Shown piece after piece: positions 14,036 to 22,009 of a DNA stretch of 33,033 nucleotides (the stretch's first letter is position 1; every line of letters starts with the position of its first letter). The DNA is from Prevotellaceae bacterium KH2P17 (GTDB lineage: Bacteria; Bacteroidota; Bacteroidia; Bacteroidales; Bacteroidaceae). The DNA lies in NCBI GenBank assembly GCA_900199655.1, contig FZRE01000025.1, forward strand, positions 1 through 33,033. Reading direction: 5' to 3'. The notes beneath the pieces are model-generated. The model was not told the origin of the DNA and did no database searches. It saw nothing but the letters and a program-made list of their open reading frames with translations. A program made the translations under genes and the position numbers.

Positions 14036-15994
14036 TTATATGCAAAGTAATATCAATGTTAAGGCTACACTGCCCGTGAGAAACCAGATGGCATACTGGC
14101 GCACATCGCCACTCTGCCAAGGCCTGATGGCTTCACCGGCTTCGTTCGTACCCCATGCGAGGAAGTTGAAGGTTCCGTCTACCACGTGCCGGTCGAACCA
14201 GGCTATAGGCTTAGAGAAGCAAGCGAACACAATCTGATGTGTGAAGAACTGCCACGCATCGTCTATGTAGAAGCGGTTCAATGCGGCCTTATGCAGGCGA
14301 GGCATGGCCTTGGCAAGCTGGTCGGGCAGCGGATTGTGCTTGGGAGCATACATGTACATGGCAAGTGCTATACCGATAACACCGGCTGCAATACTTGTAC
14401 CGGCTACGCTCCAGTCGATGTGGATGTCATAGCTCTGTCCCGTTGCCGATACAAAATGACCGAATGGAATAAGTCCGGCAAAAATGGAAATAAGAGCCAG
14501 AAACACCAACGGCCCCCACATAACAGCAGGAACTTCCTGCGGACGGCGGCGGTGTTCGGGGGCGAGCTCATAATAGCTCTGCCCTAAGAAAATAACACAG
14601 AAGAGGCGTGTCATATAGAAGGCCGTCATTCCGGCTACTATCGTCATGAACCAACCCATGAAAGGAGAGAACTGGAAGCAGGCCACGATGATTTCGTCTT
14701 TTGAAAAGAAACCGGAGAAGGGCGGAATACCACTAATGGCCAAAACACCGACAGCAAAGCATGCACACGTGATGGGCATGTACCGCCAGAGGCCTCCCAT
14801 GTATTCCTTGAAGTTACTTCCGATGATAACAATGATGGCACCGGAGCAGAGGAACAACAGGGCTTTGAACATGGCGTGGGTAAACAGGTGGAACATGGCA
14901 GCCATGTAGCCAAGGCCTCCCTCATGATTATCAAGTGCAAAGCAAACACCCAGAGCCACGAGCATGTAGCCTATCTGCGATATGGTGGAGAATGCCAGAC
15001 CACGCTTGATGTCACGCTGACAGCATGCTACTGCCGCTGCATAGAACGCAGTGAAAGCTGCAATGTAAGCAATCCAGTGCAACTGCTCCACTGCTCCGAA
15101 CTTAATATAGATGGGGAACAACGAGGCAACCTGATATACACCAGCTACAACCATCGTAGCGGCATGAATCAGTGCCGAAACAGGCGTAGGACCTTCCATT
15201 GCATCAGGCAACCAGATGTGCAAGGGGAACATGGCCGACTTGCCGGCACCACCAATGAACATCAGGAAGAGCGACATCGGAATTACCCAAGCGGCGCCTG
15301 CAAGATGAGCATTGAGTTCCTGATCGGCTGTAAGGTCATAGTTGAACGTGCCTACATAGAAGCTGTAGAACAGGATACCAATCAGGAAAAACAAGTCGGC
15401 AAAGCGCGTTACGATGAACGCCTTCTTCGATGCGTGCACTGCTTCATGCTTGGGATAGTAGAAGCCGATAAGCAGATAAGAACACACACCCACCAACTCC
15501 CAGAACAAATACATTTGGAAGATGTTGGTTGCAACGACAAGTCCCAGCATCGACATGGTAAACAACGAGAGGAAAGCATAGAAACGCTGGAAGCCTTTCT
15601 CGTAGCCTTCCTTGTGATAATGCTCATCCCGTTCGGCCATGTAACCCAACGAATAGATATGTACCATGAAACTAACCGTGGTAATCACGATGAGCATCAT
15701 GACGCTGATTGGCGTCAGGCGGAAACCGATGTTGAAGGTAAGCAATTCGGAGAACTTGAGCCACGTAAAGTTAAATACGGTAACGGTAGGATACAAACCC
15801 GTAGCATCTCTTCCTATAACGAAGAAATACTCATAAGCTGTGTACACCGACATGGCAAACAGCAGTCCGAGGACTGTCGTGCCTATGGTGAAAGCTACCT
15901 TCTCTTTCATCTTCATGCCCGCAAGACCCAAAACCAAGAAGCTCAGGAACGGGAGAAGAAGTATTAAAAATGAATAACTATATTCCATTGTCAT
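14036..15994 (-). CDS. nuoL: NADH-quinone oxidoreductase subunit L
   Basis: Largest membrane subunit, 652 residues: an antiporter-like core of about 14 spans plus the C-terminal lateral-helix region. Visible hallmarks are the glutamate of MYLFWELVGVCSYLL, the lysine of GGAGKSAMFPLHIWLPDAM, and the motif EGPTPVSALIHAATMVVAG. It begins on the base after the nuoK stop codon, so translation is probably coupled. NuoL is the distal proton channel of complex I. Confidence 0.96.
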   Translation of the reverse strand: MTMEYSYSFLILLLPFLSFLVLGLAGMKMKEKVAFTIGTTVLGLLFAMSVYTAYEYFFVIGRDATGLYPTVTVFNFTWLKFSELLTFNIGFRLTPISVMMLIVITTVSFMVHIYSLGYMAERDEHYHKEGYEKGFQRFYAFLSLFTMSMLGLVVATNIFQMYLFWELVGVCSYLLIGFYYPKHEAVHASKKAFIVTRFADLFFLIGILFYSFYVGTFNYDLTADQELNAHLAGAAWVIPMSLFLMFIGGAGKSAMFPLHIWLPDAMEGPTPVSALIHAATMVVAGVYQVASLFPIYIKFGAVEQLHWIAYIAAFTAFYAAAVACCQRDIKRGLAFSTISQIGYMLVALGVCFALDNHEGGLGYMAAMFHLFTHAMFKALLFLCSGAIIVIIGSNFKEYMGGLWRYMPITCACFAVGVLAISGIPPFSGFFSKDEIIVACFQFSPFMGWFMTIVAGMTAFYMTRLFCVIFLGQSYYELAPEHRRRPQEVPAVMWGPLVFLALISIFAGLIPFGHFVSATGQSYDIHIDWSVAGTSIAAGVIGIALAMYMYAPKHNPLPDQLAKAMPRLHKAALNRFYIDDAWQFFTHQIVFACFSKPIAWFDRHVVDGTFNFLAWGTNEAGEAIRPWQSGDVRQYAIWFLTGSVALTLILLCI

Positions 15995-16303
15995 TTAGAA
16001 TTTCATGTTTTCAATACTGTTCACCTGGTCACTGTGGTAGTTGCGGTAAACATTGATAATGATGGCGAGAGCCACTGCAGTTTCAGCTGCACTCACTCCA
16101 ATGGAGAACAGAGTGAAGAACATGCCCTCAAGTTGTCCGGGAAAAAGAATGCGGTTAAAGACGGCAAAGTTAATATCAACGGAGTTCAATACGAGCTCAA
16201 TGGAAATCAACATGGCAACCAAGTTGCGACGGGTTACAAAGCCAAAGACTCCTATAAAGAACAGCAGCGTGCTGAGAGCGATAAAACATTCAACGGGAAT
16301 CAT
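15995..16303 (-). CDS. nuoK: NADH-quinone oxidoreductase subunit K
   Basis: Small membrane subunit of 102 residues with three helices. The two intramembrane glutamates needed for proton transfer are present, in ISIELVLNSV and SAAETAVALAI. Its ATG overlaps the nuoJ stop codon (ATGA). Seven bases before the ATG lies AGAAAGGAGG, a complete Shine-Dalgarno sequence, which is unusual in this phylum; it also encodes the end of NuoJ. Confidence 0.95.
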   Translation of the reverse strand: MIPVECFIALSTLLFFIGVFGFVTRRNLVAMLISIELVLNSVDINFAVFNRILFPGQLEGMFFTLFSIGVSAAETAVALAIIINVYRNYHSDQVNSIENMKF

Positions 16304-16821
16304 TTATTATCCTCCTTTCTTGCAATCATTATACCACCGATGATACATGCCAGCAGGAAGATGGAAATGAACTCGAATGGAAGTACATACTCGTATTTGT
16401 TGCTGCCGACGAGCGCCTGTCCTATCTGTGCCATTGGCACCTCAACGTCGGCTACACTTGCAGCAGCATCAATAAATCTGTTTTTCAGCAAAACCACTGC
16501 CACTGTTACCAGACCTATCAGCGATATCAGAATGCCTCCGGCAACGCGTGTTCCCTTGAAACGCTCTATCATGTTCTGGAGCGTATGCTTACTAACCAGC
16601 TGGATGGCAAAGATATACATCATTGTTATACCGCCGGCATAGATGGAAATCTGCGCTGCTCCCAGGAAGGTATAGTCCAGCAGGAAGTAGATACCTGCTA
16701 CTCCAAAGAGTACAAAGAGCAGGAAAGTTGCAGCGCGCATGATACTCTTCGTCATCACACACATGAAGGCTGAACCAAGAATGACTACAGCCAGGATGCA
16801 AAACATTACTATATTTGCCAT
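16300..16821 (-). CDS. nuoJ: NADH-quinone oxidoreductase subunit J
   Basis: Membrane subunit of 173 residues with five predicted helices. The conserved helix-3 region (LLDYTFLGAAQISIYAGGI) takes part in the redox-coupled switch of complex I. It starts 6 bp after nuoI and overlaps nuoK by four bases. The charged C-terminus (RKEDNK) lies within the Shine-Dalgarno sequence of nuoK. Confidence 0.94.
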   Translation of the reverse strand: MANIVMFCILAVVILGSAFMCVMTKSIMRAATFLLFVLFGVAGIYFLLDYTFLGAAQISIYAGGITMMYIFAIQLVSKHTLQNMIERFKGTRVAGGILISLIGLVTVAVVLLKNRFIDAAASVADVEVPMAQIGQALVGSNKYEYVLPFEFISIFLLACIIGGIMIARKEDNK

Positions 16822-16827
16822 AATCTA

Positions 16828-17394
16828 TTACTTGGTTTTAGTGTTAAACTTACCGATTACGAGAGGGGCACCGCCATCAATGAGATTAGGCAGACTGCCA
16901 CCCTTGTAAACTTCCTTGTCCAAGTGCAGCACCAGTTTGCTACGGTCGAAGACCGCATTCTCGAAATCGTTGGTGAACTCGATGGCATCAAAGTTGCACG
17001 AGTTAACACACAGCTGGCAGAACATGCAGTCGCCGAGGTCGTAGTGATAGTCGTCGAGCACTTTCTTCTTGCGGCCTGTCTCAGGGTTTTCCTCCATGTG
17101 GGCCGTTATCTTTATGGTGCCGTTGGGGCAGGCCTTTTCGCACATCGTGCAGGCCGTACACTTGTAATCACCAATCTGAGCACCTTTGGCAATGAGAGCT
17201 TCGTCAGCCTCTGTAACACGCTTAAACACCAAGCGGCCACGGTGACGCTTGGCTACATGAAGCGTTGTTTTGCGGTTCTCCGGATACTGTTCCGTGCTCT
17301 TGGGGGTGAAGTACTCCCTGAGAGTAGTCTTCAGTCCTATGCCGAGCGTCTTCAGTCCATCGGCGATACCGCCAAAATATGATTGATTAGACAT
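16828..17394 (-). CDS. nuoI: NADH-quinone oxidoreductase subunit I (2 x 4Fe-4S)
   Basis: Ferredoxin-like subunit of the peripheral arm, 188 residues. Two cluster motifs are complete: CTACTMCEKACP and CMFCQLCVNSC. They hold clusters N6a and N6b, which pass electrons to NuoB. The C-terminus (IGKFNTKTK) is close to normal length. It lies 45 bp after nuoH and 6 bp before nuoJ. Because nuoEFG are missing, this subunit is near the probable entry point for electrons from an alternative donor. Confidence 0.95.
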   Translation of the reverse strand: MSNQSYFGGIADGLKTLGIGLKTTLREYFTPKSTEQYPENRKTTLHVAKRHRGRLVFKRVTEADEALIAKGAQIGDYKCTACTMCEKACPNGTIKITAHMEENPETGRKKKVLDDYHYDLGDCMFCQLCVNSCNFDAIEFTNDFENAVFDRSKLVLHLDKEVYKGGSLPNLIDGGAPLVIGKFNTKTK

Positions 17395-17439
17395 ATCTTA
17401 TGTTATTATTATTTCTCTTAGTTAGAAATTTTTGCCCGT

Positions 17440-18522
17440 TTACCAATGCAGGTTAAAGGCTACACACACCGTCATCACGACAAGATTAAGCAGTGAGAGT
17501 GGCATGAGATACTTCCACTCCAGCTTCAGTATCTGGTCAATGCGGAGGCGTGGGAAAGTCCAACGTATCCACATCAGCACCCATACGATGAAAAATGTCT
17601 TGCCGAAAAACCACACGATACCGGGGATATAGTCCATCACGGTATTGAAACCATCGAGTCCGGCAACGTGCAACGGCATCCATCCACCGAGGAAAACGGT
17701 AGCAGCGATACCGGATATAACGAAGAGGTTAAGGTACTCGGCCAGGTAATAAAAGCCGAAACCCATACCCGAATACTCCGTGTGATAACCTGCAGTCAGC
17801 TCACTTTCGGCTTCTGCCAGGTCGAAGGGACCGCGGTTAGCCTCGGCGTTGCCGGCAATGAGGAATACCACGAAGGCAATGATTGCTGGCACATGGCCCT
17901 TGAAAATGAGCCAGGCATTGGCCTGCGATTCCACGATACCGCTTATCTGCATGGTACCGGTCAGGGCTACGGCCGTAATCAGGCAGAGGCCGAGCGACAT
18001 TTCATAAGAAATCATCTGCACGGCACCACGCATGGCACTCACCACTGAATACTTGTTGTTACTGCCCCAGCCGGCCATGAAGATACCAACCACGCCAATA
18101 GACGAGATGGCCGTAATGAGGAACACACCGACGTTGAAGTCGAGCACGGTAGCACCTTTATTCCACGGCAGGAACGAGAATGTACCCACCGAAGCAATGA
18201 TAACGAGGAACGGGGCTACATAGTAGAGCAGCTTGTCGGCCTTGTCAACGGAGAAGATCTCTTTGATAAGCATCTTGAGCACATCGGCAAACACCTGGAA
18301 GATACCCCACGGACCCACACGCATAGGGCCGATACGGCACTGGAAGTAAGCACAAACCTTGCGCTCCATGAATATCAGCACGATAGCTATCAGTGCGTAG
18401 GCCACCAATATGCACACACCGATGAGCACGCACTCTATCAGGATGGTCCAGAAGCTCGACAAGCCCAAGGTCTGGCTAAGCAGCGTATCGAGCCATTTTG
18501 TTACTATACTAAAATCGAACAT
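17440..18522 (-). CDS. nuoH: NADH-quinone oxidoreductase subunit H
   Basis: Membrane subunit of 360 residues with eight or nine helices that forms the quinone chamber together with NuoB and NuoD. Conserved loops are intact: ERKVCAYFQCRIGPMRVGP and NRGPFDLAEAESELTAGYH, with the functional glutamates. Its start lies three bases after the nuoCD stop, which suggests coupled translation. Confidence 0.96.
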   Translation of the reverse strand: MFDFSIVTKWLDTLLSQTLGLSSFWTILIECVLIGVCILVAYALIAIVLIFMERKVCAYFQCRIGPMRVGPWGIFQVFADVLKMLIKEIFSVDKADKLLYYVAPFLVIIASVGTFSFLPWNKGATVLDFNVGVFLITAISSIGVVGIFMAGWGSNNKYSVVSAMRGAVQMISYEMSLGLCLITAVALTGTMQISGIVESQANAWLIFKGHVPAIIAFVVFLIAGNAEANRGPFDLAEAESELTAGYHTEYSGMGFGFYYLAEYLNLFVISGIAATVFLGGWMPLHVAGLDGFNTVMDYIPGIVWFFGKTFFIVWVLMWIRWTFPRLRIDQILKLEWKYLMPLSLLNLVVMTVCVAFNLHW

Positions 18523-18525
18523 AAT

Positions 18526-20097
18526 TTATCTATCAATATCAGGAATTACAAAATCGATTGAGGCACCGGTCGCTACCAGGTCGGCAATCTTCTGCCCGCG
18601 GAGCATCTTATCGAAAGCTCCAGTAAGCGTAAGACCCATCGGACGCATCTTCAGGCGGTAGGGACTCTTGTCGCCACGCGAGTCGAGATAAACGCCGAAC
18701 TCACCGGCTCCGCCCTCAACTGCAAAGTACCACTGTCCTTCCGGCACCTTGATAACGGGCTTCTGCTTGATATAGTATTCGCCTTCGGGGATGTTGTCGA
18801 TGAGTTGCTCGATGATGTCGAGGCTCTGGTATATCTCCTCTACGTGAACATAGAAGCGGGCCATGGAGTCACAACCCGTCAGGGTGATTTCGTCGAACTT
18901 CACCTTGCCGTACATGGCGTAGGGATGCGTCTTGCGTACATCGTTATGCCAGCCTGCGGCACGACCGGCAGGACCGGTCAGAGCGTAGTTGATGCTGTCT
19001 TCCAAATTCAGCGGACCGACACCTTCCAGGCGCTGGTGGGTTATCACATTGTCGCCGAATACGTCGAGATATTCCTGCACCATCGGCCGCAGATACTTGC
19101 AGAGCGTCTTCACGTTCTGCACGAAATTGGGGTCAATGTCATCCTGCAGTCCGCCGATACGATAGTAGTTCTGTATCAGTCGGCCGCCGGTTGTTTCCTC
19201 CATTACGTTGAGCACATGCTCACGGTCGCGCATACAGTACAGGAAAGCGGTCAATGCGCTCAAGTCCTGGGCACATGTACCGAGGAACAACAGGTGGTTG
19301 TCTATACGCTGAAGCTCGTCCATGATGGTGCGGATATAGAGGATGCGGTCGGAGAGCTCTATGCCCATACCCTCCTCCATGACGCCTACCATGGCGTGTC
19401 TCTGCATCATCGCACAGAGATAATTCAGTCGGTCGGCAAACGCAAGGGTCTGCGGATAGGTCATGCTCTCGCACATCTTCTCCATGCCGCGGTGTATATA
19501 GCCCAGGTGGGGATAGATACGCTTGATGGTTTCGCCGTTCACCACAGCCTGCAGACGCAGCACACCGTGCATGCTGGGATGGTTGGGGCCGAGGTTGACA
19601 ACGAAATCATCGTCATCGAGCAGGCGATGGCGGGTTTCCACGAGATTGCCGTGTTGGTCGAGATTCCACTCCGACGTGTAGTCACTTTCCGGCTCATCGG
19701 TTACGGGAAAACGGTTGTGCTCGGGACTCATGTCGAAGTCCTTACGCAGCGGATAGCCCTCGAAGTCGGTGCGCAGGAAGAGCCTGCGCATATCGGGATG
19801 GCCCAGGAACTTGATGCCCAGGAAGTCGAAGACCTCGCGTTCCAGCAGGTCGGCGGCCTTCCATAGATGGAGTACCGTGGGAATTACATAATCCTGGCCC
19901 ACCTGCTTGGCAATTACGCGCGTGGAGCAGCGCTCATGCGAGTCGGTATTCTCAAGAATGTAGATACAGCCGAGGCCCTCTTCGCCAAAGTCTTCACCTA
20001 TGACGGTAACAAGGTAATCGAAATGTTTCTCGTTCTTCAGCTTTGCCATTTCGGCGGCAAAGTTATCGAAATTGAGTTCTATATTGTTCAGTTTCAT
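18526..20097 (-). CDS. nuoCD: Fused NADH-quinone oxidoreductase subunit C/D
   Basis: Peripheral-arm subunit of 523 residues. A NuoC domain (about 1-150, with the hallmark RRLFLRTDFEGYPLRKDF) is fused to a NuoD domain. In NuoD, NLGPNHPSMHGVLRL carries the histidine of the quinone site, HLGYIHRGMEK follows, and DRLNYLCAM supplies the quinone-site tyrosine. The fusion is also known in Escherichia coli and is usual in Bacteroidetes. The ATG lies 19 bp after the nuoB stop. Confidence 0.96.
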   Translation of the reverse strand: MKLNNIELNFDNFAAEMAKLKNEKHFDYLVTVIGEDFGEEGLGCIYILENTDSHERCSTRVIAKQVGQDYVIPTVLHLWKAADLLEREVFDFLGIKFLGHPDMRRLFLRTDFEGYPLRKDFDMSPEHNRFPVTDEPESDYTSEWNLDQHGNLVETRHRLLDDDDFVVNLGPNHPSMHGVLRLQAVVNGETIKRIYPHLGYIHRGMEKMCESMTYPQTLAFADRLNYLCAMMQRHAMVGVMEEGMGIELSDRILYIRTIMDELQRIDNHLLFLGTCAQDLSALTAFLYCMRDREHVLNVMEETTGGRLIQNYYRIGGLQDDIDPNFVQNVKTLCKYLRPMVQEYLDVFGDNVITHQRLEGVGPLNLEDSINYALTGPAGRAAGWHNDVRKTHPYAMYGKVKFDEITLTGCDSMARFYVHVEEIYQSLDIIEQLIDNIPEGEYYIKQKPVIKVPEGQWYFAVEGGAGEFGVYLDSRGDKSPYRLKMRPMGLTLTGAFDKMLRGQKIADLVATGASIDFVIPDIDR

Positions 20098-20116
20098 ATT
20101 CCTATACCTTATTATA

Positions 20117-20839
20117 TTAGTCGGTCAAACCTTTTTCGGGGTCGAAATCGGCAGGCACGTCGGTCACGATAATGGGCTCTCTTTCGCCCAGCTTCTGCGT
20201 AGCCGACAGGTTCTCGTTGCTCAGTCCGTGCAGGCCTCCCTTGCTCATGGAGCGCTCGCGCTCCTCTTTAGTCATCTTGTGGTTGGCCCCGCCGAAGAAC
20301 TTCTCTACCTTCACCTTGCGCTGCAGCTGCATCATACCGTACAGGATGGCCTCCGGACGCGGCGGACAGCCGGGTATGTAAACGTCTACCGGCACCAGTT
20401 CGCTGATGCCGCGAACCACGTTATAGCTGCTCTTGAACGGGCCGCCGCTGATGGTACAGCCGCCAACGGCCACCACGTACTTAGGCTCGGCAATTTCGTC
20501 GTACAGGCGCTTGAACACGGGCGCCATCTTGTTGGTTATCGTGCCGGCACACATGATGAGGTCGGCCTGGCGCGGAGAGTTGCGCGTAACCTCGAAGCCG
20601 AAGCGCGAGAAGTCGTAACGGGCACAGCCAACGGCCATGAACTCGATACCGCAACACGACGTTCCGAAGGTGAGCGACCACAGAGAATTGCTGCGCCCCC
20701 AGTTTACCGCCTGGTCCAGCGAGCCCACGAGCACGTTCACACCGCCGTCGTTCAGTTCGCGGGCGATGCGCTCCAGCGTGTCGTTATCCTTGAACTCGTC
20801 GTAAGGAATGCTCTTGATGCGTGGTTTTCTTACTTCCAT
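20117..20839 (-). CDS. nuoB: NADH-quinone oxidoreductase subunit B (N2 cluster)
   Basis: Peripheral-arm subunit of 240 residues that binds the terminal 4Fe-4S cluster N2. The ligands are visible as the adjacent cysteine pair of GTSCCGIEFMA, then VGGCTISGG and PGCPPRPEA. A charged tail of roughly 60 residues beyond the core (from GGANHKMTKEERERS) makes it somewhat longer than many homologues. It overlaps the end of nuoA by 10 bases. Confidence 0.95.
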   Translation of the reverse strand: MEVRKPRIKSIPYDEFKDNDTLERIARELNDGGVNVLVGSLDQAVNWGRSNSLWSLTFGTSCCGIEFMAVGCARYDFSRFGFEVTRNSPRQADLIMCAGTITNKMAPVFKRLYDEIAEPKYVVAVGGCTISGGPFKSSYNVVRGISELVPVDVYIPGCPPRPEAILYGMMQLQRKVKVEKFFGGANHKMTKEERERSMSKGGLHGLSNENLSATQKLGEREPIIVTDVPADFDPEKGLTD

Positions 20840-21180
20840 TCCAGTGCTCCTTTCCGCCAGGCGTAAGCCAAGCCAAATACCAATACCAGCAAGAAGAACC
20901 CGATGCTGACCAAAGCCATCGTTCCAAACTGCCTAACGACTACGGCCCAGGGATAGAGGAACACGGTCTCGATGTCAAACATCAGGAAAAGGATGGCGAA
21001 GAGATAGTAGCCTATATGCGCAGGCAGCCAGCTGCTGCCGCGGGTAGGAATACCACACTCAAAGGGCTCACCTTTCACCGGATTGTATGAGCGCGGACCA
21101 ATGAGCTTGGCGATGACGTAAGCACCAACCACCAAGGTCACAGCCGTTAACAAAACGGTAATCAACAATGTGAAATTCAT
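20830..21180 (-). CDS. nuoA: NADH-quinone oxidoreductase subunit A
   Basis: First gene of the nuo operon: 116 residues, three membrane helices. The conserved loop (GEPFECGIPT) and the acidic helix motif MFDIETVFLYPWA, with its aspartate and glutamate, are present. A promoter -7 box lies about 65 bp before the ATG at 21180. No Shine-Dalgarno is seen; the leader is AT-rich, as expected for the phylum. Confidence 0.95.
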   Translation of the reverse strand: MNFTLLITVLLTAVTLVVGAYVIAKLIGPRSYNPVKGEPFECGIPTRGSSWLPAHIGYYLFAILFLMFDIETVFLYPWAVVVRQFGTMALVSIGFFLLVLVFGLAYAWRKGALEWK

Positions 21181-21243
21181 ATAAAGTATAATTAAAATAT
21201 TTGTTTTAACGATTTCAGCTTGCCAAATTGTAATTTTCAGTTT

Positions 21244-21276
21244 GCAAAGTTACAACTTATTTTTTGAATCATACAA
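21244..21276 (-). promoter_or_regulatory. Promoter of the nuo operon
   Basis: On the minus strand TTG (21274-21276), a 21-bp spacer and TAACTTTG (21245-21252) fit the Bacteroidetes promoter. Transcription should start near 21237, giving a leader of about 57 nt. The ten nuo genes have no gap above 45 bp, so this promoter probably drives them all. Confidence 0.65.
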
Positions 21277-21466
21277 TTATTAACAGAAAAAAACTGCCCC
21301 TCTCCGACTTTTCAGTCCACGCGCGTACACGCAACACGCAGACGGCGCCGAGTCCAGAGGGCAGCTACAAGAACTGGTTTTGTAAAATAATTATGCCTAA
21401 AAACAGTGCTGTGATTTTTTGCGAAATAGAAAACAGAGAAGCTGATTGTGCCCTCTTTGGACTAAC

Positions 21467-21665
21467 GAAACCACCTCCTTACACACGGGAAACATGCTCT
21501 TTAAGGTCAAAAGCATAGCTCCGTACAGTAAGGAGATGGTCTCCTTACGCTTAAAAGCATAGCTCCTTAGCCTTAAAAGCATAGCTCCTTAGCCTTAAAA
21601 GCATAGCTCCGTGCCCTAAAGAGCATAGCTCCTTACAGTCTGGAGCATAGCTCCGTGAGGTCTGC
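21467..21665. repeat. Tandem array of nine 22-bp units with GAG-N5-CTC-like cores
   Basis: Cores recur exactly every 22 bp, starting at 21467, 21489, 21511, 21533, 21555, 21577, 21599, 21621 and 21643. The commonest form is AAGCATAGCTCC followed by TTAGCCTT. The best dyads are GTAAGGAG-ATGGT-CTCCTTAC (21528-21548) and GGAG-CATAG-CTCC (21642-21654). The two left-most units are degenerate, and a possible tenth may lie at 21445. Sequence differs from the array at 4445, but period, core design and the GAGATGG-type unit are shared. Units abut without spacers. It lies between the divergent nuo and mscS promoters, about 240 bp upstream of each. Confidence 0.85.
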
Positions 21666-21901
21666 AGACGGCACAAAACACTTAAACAACTGATTAACAG
21701 ACACTTAGATAAAGGCGCGTTTTTAGGCCGTTTTTGCGGCCGGAAGCCCATGCGGTTGCAAATACGGCCGCTATGCGAGGGTTCTTGTAAAAGAAATTGG
21801 CAACACATAGACTATCGCCCCATCCCGAACGGCCGGCTGACACATATTTAAATGAAAACTAAAAAAACCGGTCGTTTCTCTGTTTCCTCTCAACTTTTTA
21901 T

Positions 21902-21909
21902 TACCTTTG
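21902..21909 (+). promoter_or_regulatory. Putative -7 box before the MscS-family gene
   Basis: TACCTTTG lies about 100 bp before the start codon at 22010. No clear TTG is found about 20 bp upstream. Transcription would begin near 21916 and give a leader of about 94 nt. Confidence 0.45.
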
Positions 21910-22009
21910 CATTATCGGAAACAGTCTGCGGCCATTCGGAAAGGTTCCGACACGCCCCTGCGGCTTATTTCCCAGCATACGCTGAACGTAAAAGAACAAA
22001 GTAAAACAG

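Noticed and set aside
14876..15967. 363-codon open frame antisense to nuoL
   Set aside because: Composition is that of a shadow frame, no domain is visible, and nuoL on the other strand is beyond doubt.
21264..21518. 84-codon plus-strand frame upstream of the 22-bp array
   Set aside because: It begins in the nuo promoter, ends in the repeat array, has no domain or start signal, and shows no coding character.
21397..21808. Minus-strand open frames crossing the 22-bp array, with repeated SYAF/KELC-like peptides
   Set aside because: The 22-bp unit is not a multiple of three, so the frame rotates each unit. The frames overlap the array only by chance, and no promoter or start context supports them.
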